Source: Chaetomium olivaceum
Lineage: Eukaryota > Ascomycota > Sordariomycetes > Sordariales > Chaetomiaceae
Direction of reading: 5' to 3'
DNA: 64,000 nucleotides
NCBI GenBank assembly: GCA_039881045.1
Contig: JAYWVB010000063.1
Location: forward strand, 86,603-150,602
Part shown: in pieces, positions 32,941 to 44,262 of the stretch
Layout of the letters: each line of letters opens with the position of its first letter
Position numbering within the stretch: the first letter of the stretch is position 1
Notes under the pieces: generated by a model
The model's database searches: none
What the model was told of the DNA's origin: nothing
What the model saw: the letters and a program-made list of their open reading frames with translations, nothing else
Program-made: the position numbers and the translations under genes

Positions 32941-35900
32941 GATGCCGGTGCTGATGTCTCGCTGACGAGGTTGCTGTATGTGGAGGGAAAGGCGGTTGAT
33001 GTTTCGAAAGCAGCCTGTGCTGAAGTAGACAAACGACGAGCCGATACAGAAAAGAAAGAGACAAGATGGAAGATGCAATGGAAGACAAGCTGAGTGGTGT
33101 GTGAGGTTGGGATGAAGTTGATGGGATGGCGAGGCCTTATATCTTTCCCGCGTGGCAGAGTCGACTCGTGGGAGGCGGCAGGTTTGAGATCTAAGGATCG
33201 AATAGGCTAGCGGTGGCTTGCTGAACCGCAGTAGTCGACGGCACCGGAAGCTGACCAGGATGGGTGAGGTTGAGCAGCAGGAGAAAGGCACAGGAATGTA
33301 AGGGAAGTCAAAGAGTAGGCAGGGTTGTGTTCTGTACGACTGGTGCGCCCACATGCTGCACGAGGAGAAGGGTATCGAAACCCAAGACTGAGGAGCGCAC
33401 AAACACGGAGGAGGAGGGGCCAAGGGGTGGCATGACCCCTGCCCCCATGTAGCGGTACATACCCTTAGCTAGCAAACACTCACCCGGGACAGCAGACAAA
33501 GCGCAGCCGAAAGACGTTTCCGCGGCGGAAGACCAGACGGAAACGATGCCAGGAAGCTAACGGAGCGAAGCCATGGGGAAGAGGATGACACTCAAGGGTA
33601 CGGGAGCGGCACGGGGTACGTACTCGGAGCCATCTTTGGTTGAAAGTCAAGCTTCCCGTTGGCTGGGGAAGACAGGGGTGCCCTGACACGAGCGGCGGCA
33701 GGCGGGAGCCGTTTATTAAGGCACCAGATCCTTGAGGGTTGCTGCGTCAAAGGTAACAGGGGCCATGCAAGGTGTGGGTGGGATGGCTGGGATGGCAGGG
33801 GCTTCATCAATACTGCAATCTCGAGGCTATTGTGAGGTCTGTCCGTCCGTTTGTAACCGTTCTCGGCGTGGTCGATACTTGCCGAGCGAATTCATGCCGG
33901 TGATGTGCTTGTTGTTTGAAGGAGACAAAGCTGCAGTTTCGTTTCTGTGATTGTAGCTGCACATGAAAGAATTCGGCTGAGCGAGTTCCGTGCTGCGTCG
34001 AGCGGGCGGAAGGGCAAAATGTACTTTGTACATATGTAGATTCGGAGATTCGAGTTGCGCCCGTTTTGGCTGCTTAGGTACTGTACTTGCCGCATTCCCG
34101 CCTCGACGCTATTGTCCGGACAAATTGCTTAACAGACGGCGTTAATACGAATCTGCCATGGCAAATCTGGCAGACATGAGATGAGAACCAAGAAGGCGGG
34201 GCGATTCCGATCGCAGGCCCAGCTCTCTCATAGGGTTGCGCTGCAGGCGCTTGGCCTCGACAACGGGCCTCGATAGGGACAGCTAAAACTTGGGAGCGGT
34301 TGTCTGCTGCGGCGAGAGAAATGAGGGGTCTTCGCTTGGTGACGGCGGCGGCAACGCTAAAAGCTCTGTGGTCTCTCTCGGCTTCGGCTTGCCGTGGCAG
34401 TTCTTGGTGGTCTTCCTCTAACAACTACTCGCTGAAGGTTTGATGACGTGGTGCTGTGAAGCATTCATCCATCTCCATGCGCTGCTGTGTACGGGACAGT
34501 GTCATGTCGTGCAAACCCACCATCCACGCCCCTACTTGACCCAACCCAACAACCAACATACAGCGACCTGAGGCACGGCTGTTTGAGAGTCAGGTGGCGA
34601 TGGCACCTGTATCTCTTTGATGTCAGTTTGGTTTTTAATCGAGCTTGACCGGATGCGGCCGTGCAAACTCTCGGTGGGGAAGCCCAACAGCAACAACCGA
34701 CCGTTGCAGGAGGTATACTAGTGGTCACAGTGGGTGGTGGCAATCCATGGAGGAGGTGCGCGGCTAACGCATCTGGCTTGGCTACTTGGCGCATTTTTCA
34801 GGCGGTCCCAGTGTTCCCAATGGCCGACCAGCCGAGAGGGAAGGAAGCTTGTTTCTTTTTGGCATGGTGTGATCGGGGCCTCGCTTGTCTCTTCGTAATT
34901 TATCTGGAAAGAACCGACGGTCGGAGAAACAGATACTGTCAGGGCCCATGAAACGCGGGCGATTCCGTTGTGTAAAATCTGGGTTTTTGGGGGGGAGGGG
35001 GATGCCTGGAAGGGACAAGGGACACCAGTTCATCTCAACTTCCAGGTTCCGTGGAATCATTCAGCTCAGCTTTGGGAAGTCGGCATCCACGAAATGCTCC
35101 GGGCACGGGCACAGACCCTGACACCCGGCACCACCTGGGCAGTTCAGACGAAACCCACTGTGATTTGGTCCGTGCTGCTTACAGGAGGTCCACCTGCATC
35201 TGGCTGAGACCAAGCTCTTGCAGGAAGGAGTGCAGTTTCCAGAACCCCTCAACCCTGAGATGTGAACTGGAAGTAACCTGGAAGTTTTTCAATTTCTTCT
35301 CGCACAACTCGAAACCCAACAAGGTTTGAAACATTGAATGCGAGATGGATGACCGCCCTGGGTGTCAATGTCTCACAGCTATGATCTCCATGGTCGTCGA
35401 TGCATCGTGTTTGATGTGCAGAGCTACACAGGGGGGACATGAGATGACACAAGGCCCTGCTTGCATCCGGGGAAAAAGAAGGAAGAATAGACAAGTCATC
35501 CTTGCGGCACTGAACGACACAGCTTACCTAGCTATCACCATGATCATACAAGGGTCGAGCGAGCCTTGGACGAAATCACCGTTATGGCATTAATCACGGA
35601 CACCGCTGGAGTCTTCGAGATCCCGATGGCTTGGATTGCCGGCTAGTGTGGTTTGGTACTGTGTAATCTGTACGTACTAACTTTGTCCAGTAACGACATA
35701 CCAAGAGCCGAAGCCGATCATGACTGATCATCGTCAACACTGCTCAAAATGGCTAGGGCTGCCGCTATCGCCAGATTCTTGGCTTCGAGAACCAACTTGC
35801 AAGCTTCAAGGTCCGCACGTGGCAGAGACCACCAGGCCACCTCGAGACGAACCCACGCGACTGTGCCCTTCGTCACTGCTGTTGGGAAAAAACTGGATTA

Positions 35901-38900
35901 CACTCACTCCCGGCCCAGGTCTACCATCCCGGAGCGACCCCTTGCGCCTTGACCCTGCCTCCCTCTCTGGGCGGCGGGCGGCGATGTGCAACAAGGCACC
36001 AACCGAAACAAACTCCCCAGTCTCCCAGGACGCTGGTACGCAGGGGGAATCGGTGGGTTTTTGTTGATCGTCGCAAGCATTCTCGAAACAATCGCCAAAT
36101 CGCCAAATCGCACAACGCTCCTGTTTCGTTTCAGGTCTGTGTTATCCGTCCGTGTGCCATGTGAAGCCCCTGGAAACACATCGCACAGACCGTTCAAATC
36201 CTCAGAAGAAGAAAGAAAAGCACTGCTGGCCACCACGTGCACCGGCTGATTGCAACATCTCCTGGACCCGAAATCTCGCACTTCGAGCTTCGTCGGATTT
36301 CTCAGCCAATTTCGAAAGCGCATCTTGGACTCGACCAGCCCCCTTCCTCCCCGCGCGCATTGACCCATGGGACTTCGTCTGGAGGGACACGGAACAACGA
36401 CCTTCTTTGAGCGGCCCGAGCACGAATTCGGAATCCATGGACTGCGCCGCGAACCCGCAGAGGTCGGAATAAATTGCCAGCCAAGATTTCTGCCCCGGCC
36501 AGTCGCTAAAGCTTCGGTGCAGTTCTGGATCGGTAGACAAGGCACGCGGGGTTCTTTGCGCGGACGAATCTGCGTTCGAAAATACTTACATACTAGTACT
36601 ATACTTCCCTTCGTCATGAGATGCCACCAAAACAAAACTGAATCGACCACAAAGTAACCACAAACAAAGCAGCCATGCCGGCCCGCCAATTCCGCATTCA
36701 TTCGATACTCCATTCAACGGCAAGAAACGGCCTTCCCCAAACGGCAGAGGCCAGAAAATACGCACAATATTTCGCGAACGCGGTGTAACCCTCTCCACCT
36801 CTTCACGGGTCGGCAACGTGCACCTTGGCATCAGTGGCCCGCCGGAATGACCAAGATCAGGCTCAAGCAGGCAATCAATATTGCAATCTCCTCGTCGCCT
36901 TGTCAATTGGCTGCGCAGGATTCCCGCTACTGTGTGTGTGCGATCGGGTGGCGCAAGGCCGGCCAATGGGGGCCGCACGAGCGGTGCATCCGGCGCTTAG
37001 AAGCGCGTCGGCCTGCAGTTATTACTCCCCTCCCCGGCTCTGTCGTCTCCCGATCCCATTCCGGATAAGACAATGAAAAGAAAGGCTTGCCGAACAGCCG
37101 CGACCCCCATCTCCGCGGACCAACACCCGGACTGGGTTTGGTTGTTTTTTCTGCGCAAGAACCGCGGCTAACGGATCCTTCGACGGCGGTGAGTGTGCCC
37201 TTGGCTCGCGTCTCTCGTGAGCCGAGGGGAACTTTCCACCCACCCGCATGCGGGCAACCCAACCACCAACATGCATTCCTGCGGCAGGGCGTGCCAGAGA
37301 TTGGTCCGTTGACGCGACTATCGACTCGATAGCCGACCCACCCGCCGCCAATGCTCCCCCCCCCCTGCTCCGTCCACGGTTCTGCCAGAAGTTCCATGCC
37401 TCTTCTGGACGCGGATAACAACGTCTCTGTTGCTTCTTGCTGACGAGAGCATGGCAGCCACCTTCCGGGAGGGGGGATGGCTGCAGCACCGCTGGGCTGC
37501 AGTGACCCATTTGGCTCTCTCTCACATGACGAACTGCTTCTGCAGCATCCGTGCTGTTGGGGGGTGACAAGGTGGCAACTGACAATCAATGTTGAACCAA
37601 CGGCATGACCCAGATGAGATGAGAACTTTGCTTGGGCTAGCTGTGGACAAACGCCCGGCGATCTAAGAACCGGCCGCGTCACTAACAAACCCCATTTGCC
37701 CGTCCACGCCCGACGAGGCGGTTTGTTAGTTCGCACGAGGCCAAGCCGGACTTCTGTGGGGACAATCAATGTCTTGCTCGCACGCGTTTGCCCATACCAA
37801 AAGGACTCTAGCGGAGAGCGTCTTGGAAGGCGGACTCGCCTGCCCTAAAGGCCCAATCCCGGCGCGGCGGAGCCGAGCGTCTATGCAGTTGGCTCCTTCG
37901 TGCAAGTGCGATATTGGGCTTTGATCCGTCGACAAGCGATAGACGCCAACAAGCGGGCTTGGCTCCGAGTCCGGCCATGCAGCTAGATCCTCCTCATGGG
38001 CAGGCTTCGTAGATGATGTCGCATAGGCTTGTTTGTACTGGTACTCGGGTGAAGCTCATGGCGAAACGGAGCTGTAACGGCGGTGAGTGACTGGACGATA
38101 ATGCTGGCCGAGGCCAGGGCTGTGACTTGGGATGGATGGCTTGGGGTTTCTGGAAGGAGCCTTCCCAGCGAGATAAACGCTTCTCATAGGCTTTCTCGGT
38201 CTGCTCGACGTCCAGCCGCGGTAGCAAGCCCTGGCGAGCCCTCCATGAGACTCTGCTGCAGAGTTGCTACATTACGTGGCAGAGGGTGGTTCGCCTTGTG
38301 GTGTCAGTTGGTGAGCACGCAGCGACGGGATGTCGTTCCCGGATTCTAGCTAGGCTTTCCGGGGGGACAGCCCTGGTCGGACAAGACGTCCGATGATATC
38401 GACTCGGCGAGTCTAGCGGAGAGCGTCTCTCACACCTCGCAACCTGAAGTCTCCCACCGGGCCCCACCCCCCAAGACGTAATCAAGTCTGGGGTTATCTA
38501 TCTTCCCAGCCAGTAAACGAAACGATGGAATTCAAGTTTGTCGAGCAGGTAGCCATCAAGACGTGGTCTTGACCCTGACGTAGCATAAGAAAGCGCATCG
38601 CTGTAACCCAACCCTCCACAACAAACCATCCATTACCATTCCCATCACATCACATCACATTTCTCCCTCTCCTTCCATGAGGTACTTAGGCCATGTACCA
38701 AACGTTCCACTATCACTATGAGCCCGCCCAAACCAGTAGTAGTAGTATCTGCGTTAAACCGCCAACTCCCTTCCGCCTTCTGTCGTGCAACCCCTACAGT
38801 CGTCAACCCCCCGTTCCAAAACCAAATCTGCCTCACCGAACCCACCCGCCGTTAACATCCTACTCCCACCCCACCAACCAGACAGAATAAATGCCCGTCA

Positions 38901-39526
38901 CCGCCTCCGAGCGGGCGTCAACTGCGGGAGGAGGCCCGATCTCGCGGCCTGGTGGGGCCTGCTTCCTGATAGGTGATAGGCACGTACATACATGTACGCA
39001 GTAAGGATTTGAGATAGGTGCCTGGTCATCTACCTAACTATCTTTTATTAAATAAAAAAAGTTCAATTGATTGATTGGAATCATATGGACAAGGGGATGG
39101 CTGGACGGATGAGGCGGGGCGAGGATGGGTTGGGCCATTCTCCGCTTTCCTTCCTTTCTTCCTTCTTGGCGTCTGACTCTTGGTTTGGTCGCCTGCTTGC
39201 CTGCTTGATGTCTTGTCGTTTGTCCCACTGCTCCATGTGGCCGGGACGCGTGTCGGCGTCTATTGTCGGCGTGGGATTGGTAGATGGGTGGTAGAGGTGG
39301 TTTGATGGTGTGGGCTGGCGCTTTCTGAGTTTGAGTGGGCTGGGGGGCCTTGGGTTTTCTTAGTTGTCTGATACGCCGCGGCCAGTGGCGATGTCGAGTT
39401 GCTTCAGCTGTTATGGTTGTGGAGGGGGGCGGTGTGGGATGATATGGTGAGTTGTGTAATGTGCCTTGTAGATCGTAGTTGACGGGCTCCTATCATTTTA
39501 GTTTGCTTTCCTCTTGAAGCGCCTGG
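32941..39526. other. Gene-poor 6.5-kb stretch
   Basis: No open frame here has a recognisable domain. Minus-strand frames of 269 codons (35904-36713) and 280 codons (36927-37769) lie in GC-rich DNA, are rich in Arg/Ser/Pro, and overlap other frames, so I read them as chance. No transposon ends, tRNA or tandem arrays stood out apart from short tcacatcacat and agtagtagt runs near 38645 and 38735. Confidence 0.45.
33131..33141 (-). promoter_or_regulatory. Possible TATA element upstream of the DUF3455 gene
   Basis: On the minus strand the sequence reads gatataaggcc, about 195 nt before the ATG at 32940. The position is reasonable for a highly expressed secreted-protein gene, but fungal TATA boxes are weakly defined. 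Confidence 0.3.
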
Positions 39527-39870
39527 TCTACGGCCGTGTTAACCGGTATTGCTCTAGTTTATCCAAGGCGTAGCTAGATCTAGCAGCGTCGGGTATGCTA
39601 TCTAGGTCAAAACCGAGTAGTTTACTTATATGCTTGGATAACGTACTTTGTTCCATACAAATAAATATAGCACCCTCTTTACCTAAGATAAAAGATGTAC
39701 TTTCACCTGTAGCGCGATTAATGGCAATAGTAAGGTAGACTCTCCTTTGGTAATGAACTGACTTGTCCAATCCCTTCCTCTTCTGGTTGTCTTCTATAAC
39801 ATTCTTCTTTTTTCTTTTTTTTATTTGCTCAATACTAGCCTCGTTATGTCTAAGCCCTTTAAAGAACCTG
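39525..39870 (-). other. AT-rich open stretch coding for an unrecognised Lys-rich fragment
   Basis: On the minus strand a frame stays open from about 39870 (FFKGLRHNEASIEQIKKRKK) to a TAG at 39525-39530, about 115 codons, although the DNA is AT-rich and should be full of stops. The track-length part starts at Met 39770 (MDKSVHYQRRVYLTIAINRA) and ends LDKLEQYRLTRP. Just upstream is 'ttttaacaatagcag', a good branch site and acceptor, so this may be a last exon. The basic KKRKKK patch could be nuclear localisation. I do not recognise the family. It sits in a transposon-rich, RIP-marked area and may be the end of a mobile-element gene or of a lineage-specific gene. Confidence 0.4.
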
Positions 39871-39990
39871 CTATTGTTAAAATGTTATATTTAAGATTAA
39901 GTGTATTTAAACAATACTATTCTCTCTTTAAAACTAGATTAGGATCACAATCATTACTCTAAAGTCTCCAACCTGAGATTAGAATAGTTA
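39780..39990. other. AT-rich island
   Basis: About 200-400 nt (roughly 39580-39990) of clearly low GC, with many TA dinucleotides and long A/T runs, in an otherwise GC-balanced to GC-rich window. This is the composition expected of RIP-affected DNA in sordariomycetes. Confidence 0.6.
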
Positions 39991-40008
39991 AATATTCCCT
40001 GTAATGCG

Positions 40009-40047
40009 CGAACTCGGACTCGTGGTCAAACAAGTGTGTGAAAGAAT
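40009..40047 (+). repeat. Direct repeat copy A, less mutated
   Basis: This 38-40 bp word (starting cgaactcggactcgtggtc) recurs at 40566-40603. The two copies differ only by C-to-T and G-to-A transitions, this copy keeping the C and G. See the RIP finding. Confidence 0.85.
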
Positions 40048-40565
40048 ATTGATTGCCTAAGTGATAGTCTATCCCTCGTCGTTTGCCTCGTGAATATTTG
40101 GCCGTTGCTCCGCCGTTCCGGGTCGTGTAATGGCTAGGTCCGAGATCGTCCTAGTTCTGTCGCACTCGGCCTTTTTCGTCCTCTATCAGGCGGGAAATGT
40201 AGCGAGCGACTTCGGTTTGATGGACTAGTTTGGGGGGCATGATTCCTCTGCTCTCGACGTAGGTTTGATGTCTGGTGCTATGACTTGAGCGAATCTGATG
40301 TTGGCGGTCGTGATTTTTGCGGTGAACTCGTGTTACGACTCTGAGAATCTTTGTAACTGTCGAGCTTTTAAATGCGAGTTGTGAAGTTGGTGGGAATATT
40401 GGGGAATGTTACCGTGACTGGTGTTGGTCGGCGCTTGTCTTGTGTCGAATTGTCGGCTAAGCTAAATCCTATCAATATTAGTTAATATTAACGAAGTGCT
40501 CTTGATTGAGGTGAGGGCCGGGCCCTAGTTGGGCCGGCTTGGAGTAATCGCTACTGGTTGATATA

Positions 40566-40603
40566 CGAACTTGGACTCGTGGTTAAACAAGTATATAAAA
40601 GAA
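40566..40603 (+). repeat. Direct repeat copy B, transition-mutated
   Basis: The second copy (starting cgaacttggactcgtggtt) has T or A at five sites where copy A has C or G. It ends directly before the LINE-derived open frame at 40605. Confidence 0.85.
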
Positions 40604-41349
40604 GATGTATTTCAACAAACGGCTTGCAGACTTTGAAACCAGACTCCAGCGAACCGACCTGGACGACGGCCAGGGCGGCAAGAGGACCGCAGGGGGGATC
40701 ATTCTCACTGCCTGTCGCAAGATACAGCAGAGGCTCCGCCCGAGGAGCGGCAACAGGGGCCGGCCGCGAACCGTGGGACTGCAGGAGCCCACGGCAGTGG
40801 AGAAAGCCGCGAGCACGATCGCGCGCTGGACGGGGGGGCCGCAGACACGGACAGTGTGGTAGAGGACGCCTGGAGAGCGAGGTGGCTGAAGGAAGGAGAC
40901 GGCAGAGCAGTCATCAGACCGGCGGACGACCTTGACCATCAGCGGGAGACGCTGTTCCGGGACGAAACCCTAAGACGACACGACGGCCTGAGCAAGGCGA
41001 AGAGCTCTCTGCTGGTCCAGATCCGGACAGGGGCAGTAGGCCTACGGGACTTTCTGTTTACACGGGGAGTCCCAGAGGTCCTAACGCCCGCCTGCCAGTG
41101 CGGCGAGGGACGGGAGACTGCCGAACACCTGGTAGTGTGGTGTTTGGCTCCACCGCTGACTCGAAGATGGGAGAGAACTGATATTCGAACGCGACGGGAC
41201 TTTTACTCTGTTCTGCACGGTATTGATCCTACATCGGCACGGCTCGCGGGGAGGGTCCTGGAATGGCTAATGGACTCAGGGAGGCTGATGATGTTCAGTT
41301 TGGCCAGGAGGCTTGAGCTGGAAGCGGCGGCCTAGCACGCACCTCCCTC

Positions 41350-41367
41350 GGAGGCCAGGAGGCCTCC
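41350..41367 (+). other. Hairpin in the LINE 3' UTR
   Basis: ggaggcc / agga / ggcctcc forms a perfect 7-bp GC-rich stem with a 4-nt loop 14 nt after the stop codon. LINE RTs often recognise 3' UTR hairpins, but function here is inference. Confidence 0.6.
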
Positions 41368-41505
41368 TCTCTTTGTATACGCAGGCTCACGCACATGTAC
41401 TTTCCTTAACTGTCGGTATGGGTTTTTCATCCGGCCCGCGAGGGCGCGGTTTTCCTGTACATTAAATAGCTGAGGGTCCGGCACGCCTTAGGGCATAGCG
41501 GAGTA

Positions 41506-41524
41506 TGAATAATAATAATAATTT
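41506..41524 (+). repeat. (AAT)n tail of the LINE
   Basis: gaataataataataattta marks the likely 3' terminus of the LINE copy. Unique-looking sequence follows. Confidence 0.75.
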
Positions 41525-41529
41525 ATGGT

Positions 41530-44262
41530 AGATGGTTGCCCGACCGATAGGTACCTGCCTGTCGAGTGTCGACTATCGGTTGTCGACTATCGCTAGGTAC
41601 GTAGGTATGGGTCTATCGCCTAATAGCTAGGCTCCTGCCGTCTGATAGCTGCCCGTTGTGCTGTTAGATAGTCGCCTATCTATCACCCTGTAAGTCAGAC
41701 TTTTCTTTTTCTTTTCTTTTCTTTTCTTTTCTAGAGAGTTAAAAAAAAAAAGATTCTCAGTGTGTTGTTATGGTCCAGTGATAGGTCATTACCAAGGGAC
41801 TCATTCGTGCACTCCCCGGTTCTATAACTGCCTATCCAAAGCGGATCTATGTCATTGAACCCTGCCGCTTGGTGTGTGGGGAGAGAGTAGGCTCATTGAG
41901 GCGCAGTGAGATAATCAGCCATGAATGGTGCATAGCTGTCCTAGGTTTTGGGCGGTGCTAGTCCTGATAGACATGTTCATTATCGTGAGTCACTTGCGAG
42001 TCTATACTAAACATGCTTTGCCTCAAGAGGCTGTCGACAAGTAGACCTCGTATCCAACATCCAACCTATCCATCAAACATTACAACGAGGTCGGCAGGGT
42101 TGACAGTTTGACAATCATGGGCGGCCAGCGTGACATACGGGGCTGGGCCAGCCGCTCCGATGCTGTGTGGTGGCCGGGAGAAATATGCAACACAGATACC
42201 GTGATCCCCTTCGGGAAATGGTCTGTGGTGACAGTGTACTGGGCAAGTCTTGTGTACCCCACCGACTACAACATCCTCTCCCTTGATGAGGAGACCATTA
42301 CCATACCCTGTGGCGCGTGATCATAATCGGACAGACGCATTCCCGATTATAACAGGCGGGAGCTACAACCGCAGCCCCAATAGGCCGGATGGACGGTCAA
42401 TACTTCTAGGGTTCGGTGATGGTCACGGTGACCGATCCCGCAAGCTGGTGTTCCGGTTAGCGGTTATTGCCGTGCTTGTGGGAGAGTCCACAGACTTTCT
42501 CTTGTGATTCTCCCATTGCATGGGAGAGACCCCGGACCGCAGTGCTCTGGTTGTTTCCTGCCCCTAGGTAGTGGGGCGGGGGGGGATTGAAGGCCATAGT
42601 TGTCGGATGGGTGGCGTAGTGTGCTTTAAGAGTCTTTAACAAGGGATATAGGAATGAAACGAAGAACTCGGCATTAGTTTCTACTGAACATAACGTGAAC
42701 TTCAAGTTTCCCTATGCTAAAGCACTACTAGAGGTTTATGATACGAGTCAAGGACTTGTGGGCCACCTTCCGTCTCTCAACTTGGAATAAGCAATTTTGT
42801 AAAAGTTTAGAGTTCTTGCTCAAGGTTGGAACTCGAGGGTTTTCATAAAGCAAGAACGGCGGAGCAAGCCCGTTGTAAAATTCATTAGGGAGACGGGTAG
42901 GAACGAGGGAAGGGGCCGGGAAGGCCGTTGATTCCACCGACGATGAGCCAAACCAGATGTCGATTTATACAGTGGTACTAACTACAACCGATCAAAGCAC
43001 AACAGACGATTATCGATATCAAGAGAAGTGCCCGGGACGACGTCATTCAGTTGTATCGGGCATTATAAATGTTGCGTTAGTAGGTCCTCTTTTTCTTTGC
43101 TGGAGCTACCAATTACGGGTTCACATACAAATTATCTTCCGAACAAACTGAAATCATATGTGAGTCGTTGCCAGCGCCACCTCTGCTGGTCATACCGGAT
43201 AAGAGTATGGAGATGTAATGTTGTGTCTGCGAGACAAGACGTCAAAATCAAGGCGAGGGATTTGGCCGGACACCGTGAGGAGGGCATTTTCTATCTCTGA
43301 TGATAGCCAAGTTCATCATAATGAGTTTGAATAAAAAACTCGCAACAAGTACAGTGATGTACTCATTTTGAGGGGGGAGGGGTTGCAAAGGTCCAACAGT
43401 AAATATTGTAACTTCTAGCCACTACTAGGCTAGAGTTAGAGTGCCAAGGCCGCGCAATGTGAGAGCTCCCGAACCCCACTTTTAGGTGATTCATGCACTT
43501 CAAGTCGCAGAAGAGTGGTGGGGGCTACCTAGTTTGAGAGACGGCCGTCCTGTTTAGGGGCTGTTGTTGACTCCGGTGGCGTGGTAACAACCCTAACCCT
43601 GTAGAGGAGCAGAATGTCCCAAGACTTGCATGTGACAGATGTGACGTGACAGACGGTGAAATTTCCGGATTGAAGATCGGAGTTCGGAGCGTCCCAACTC
43701 CGAACCTCGGCTTAAGTGTGGAACTGACTCAGTTCAGCTGGCGGGGGCGTTCCTGGCAGACTTGGCGGGATACCTCAAGGACTTGGCGTGGGTTCCTGGG
43801 TCAGATCGCCCTGAAGCGTCGGACGCGTGGCACGGTTCCCAGTCAGGTCCCGACTCGGTGCTCACAAGCTTCTCGGCGTCGAGACATTTCTGACCCTGCT
43901 GGCACCCGGTTCCTGGCGCCAACAACCGAGACCCCTGAAACCACCCCCCCCTCCACTGCAGATTACGATACTGAAACCCGCCCACCGACTCGGATCTCAA
44001 CAGAAAAATGTCGATATAATCGGTAGCCGCTCCATCCGGCGCAATGCCAATTCCCGGTGCCGACGCCAGCTCCTCCTCATTTCTCCTCGCCAAGTGCGGC
44101 AGCACTCTCTTTTGCTTCGGTCGCAGCGCGCTGCTCTGGGTGGTTGTTTTTGTATTTTTCCTGCTGGGGGTTCTGCGAAATCGCCTTCTTGGTCCGCGAC
44201 GCGCTTCCACAGAGAAAAAGAAACGTTGACTGGATCGCGATTTAGAAAAGAAAAAAGTCGAG
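41530..44262. other. Non-coding and relic DNA upstream of the THEM6-like gene
   Basis: One 70-codon frame (42108-42320, containing CNTDTVIPFGKWSVVTVYWA and ending LSLDEETITIPCGA) looks more protein-like than its surroundings and could be a gene relic. A duplicated tgtcgactatcg word lies at 41566-41592. The rest has no supported feature. The last 250 nt should contain the promoter of the gene starting at 44263. Confidence 0.45.
41701..41736. repeat. (CTTTT)n microsatellite
   Basis: Five or more units of ttttc, followed by agagag and a short A run. It sits in non-coding DNA just outside the LINE. Confidence 0.85.

Larger units (their letters stand above)
40605..41525 (+). mobile_element. 3' end of a non-LTR (LINE) retrotransposon, 5'-truncated
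   Basis: Frame 40605-40862 (LADFETRLQRTDLDDGQG..., ending TIARWTGGPQTRTVW) shifts into 40856-41335. The second part is the C-terminal end of a LINE ORF2: WRARWLKEGDGRAV, KAKSSLLVQIRTGAVGLRDF, then the zinc-knuckle-like CQCGEGRETAEHLVVWC and a helical tail ending RRLELEAAA. The CxC...H...C pattern and the position at the very end of the protein are typical of Tad/I-clade fungal LINEs. After the stop comes a short 3' UTR with a 7-bp hairpin (41350-41367) and a terminal (AAT)n tail at about 41506-41524, as expected for target-primed insertion. The polymerase domain is missing, so it cannot move itself. Confidence 0.82.

Noticed and set aside
35904..36713. 269-codon minus-strand frame
   Set aside because: No motif; another same-strand frame (36202-36540) overlaps it in a different phase. 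Neither is convincing.
36927..37769. 280-codon minus-strand frame
   Set aside because: Low-information Arg/Gly/Ser-rich translation, no homologous block recognised, no codon pattern like the real genes.
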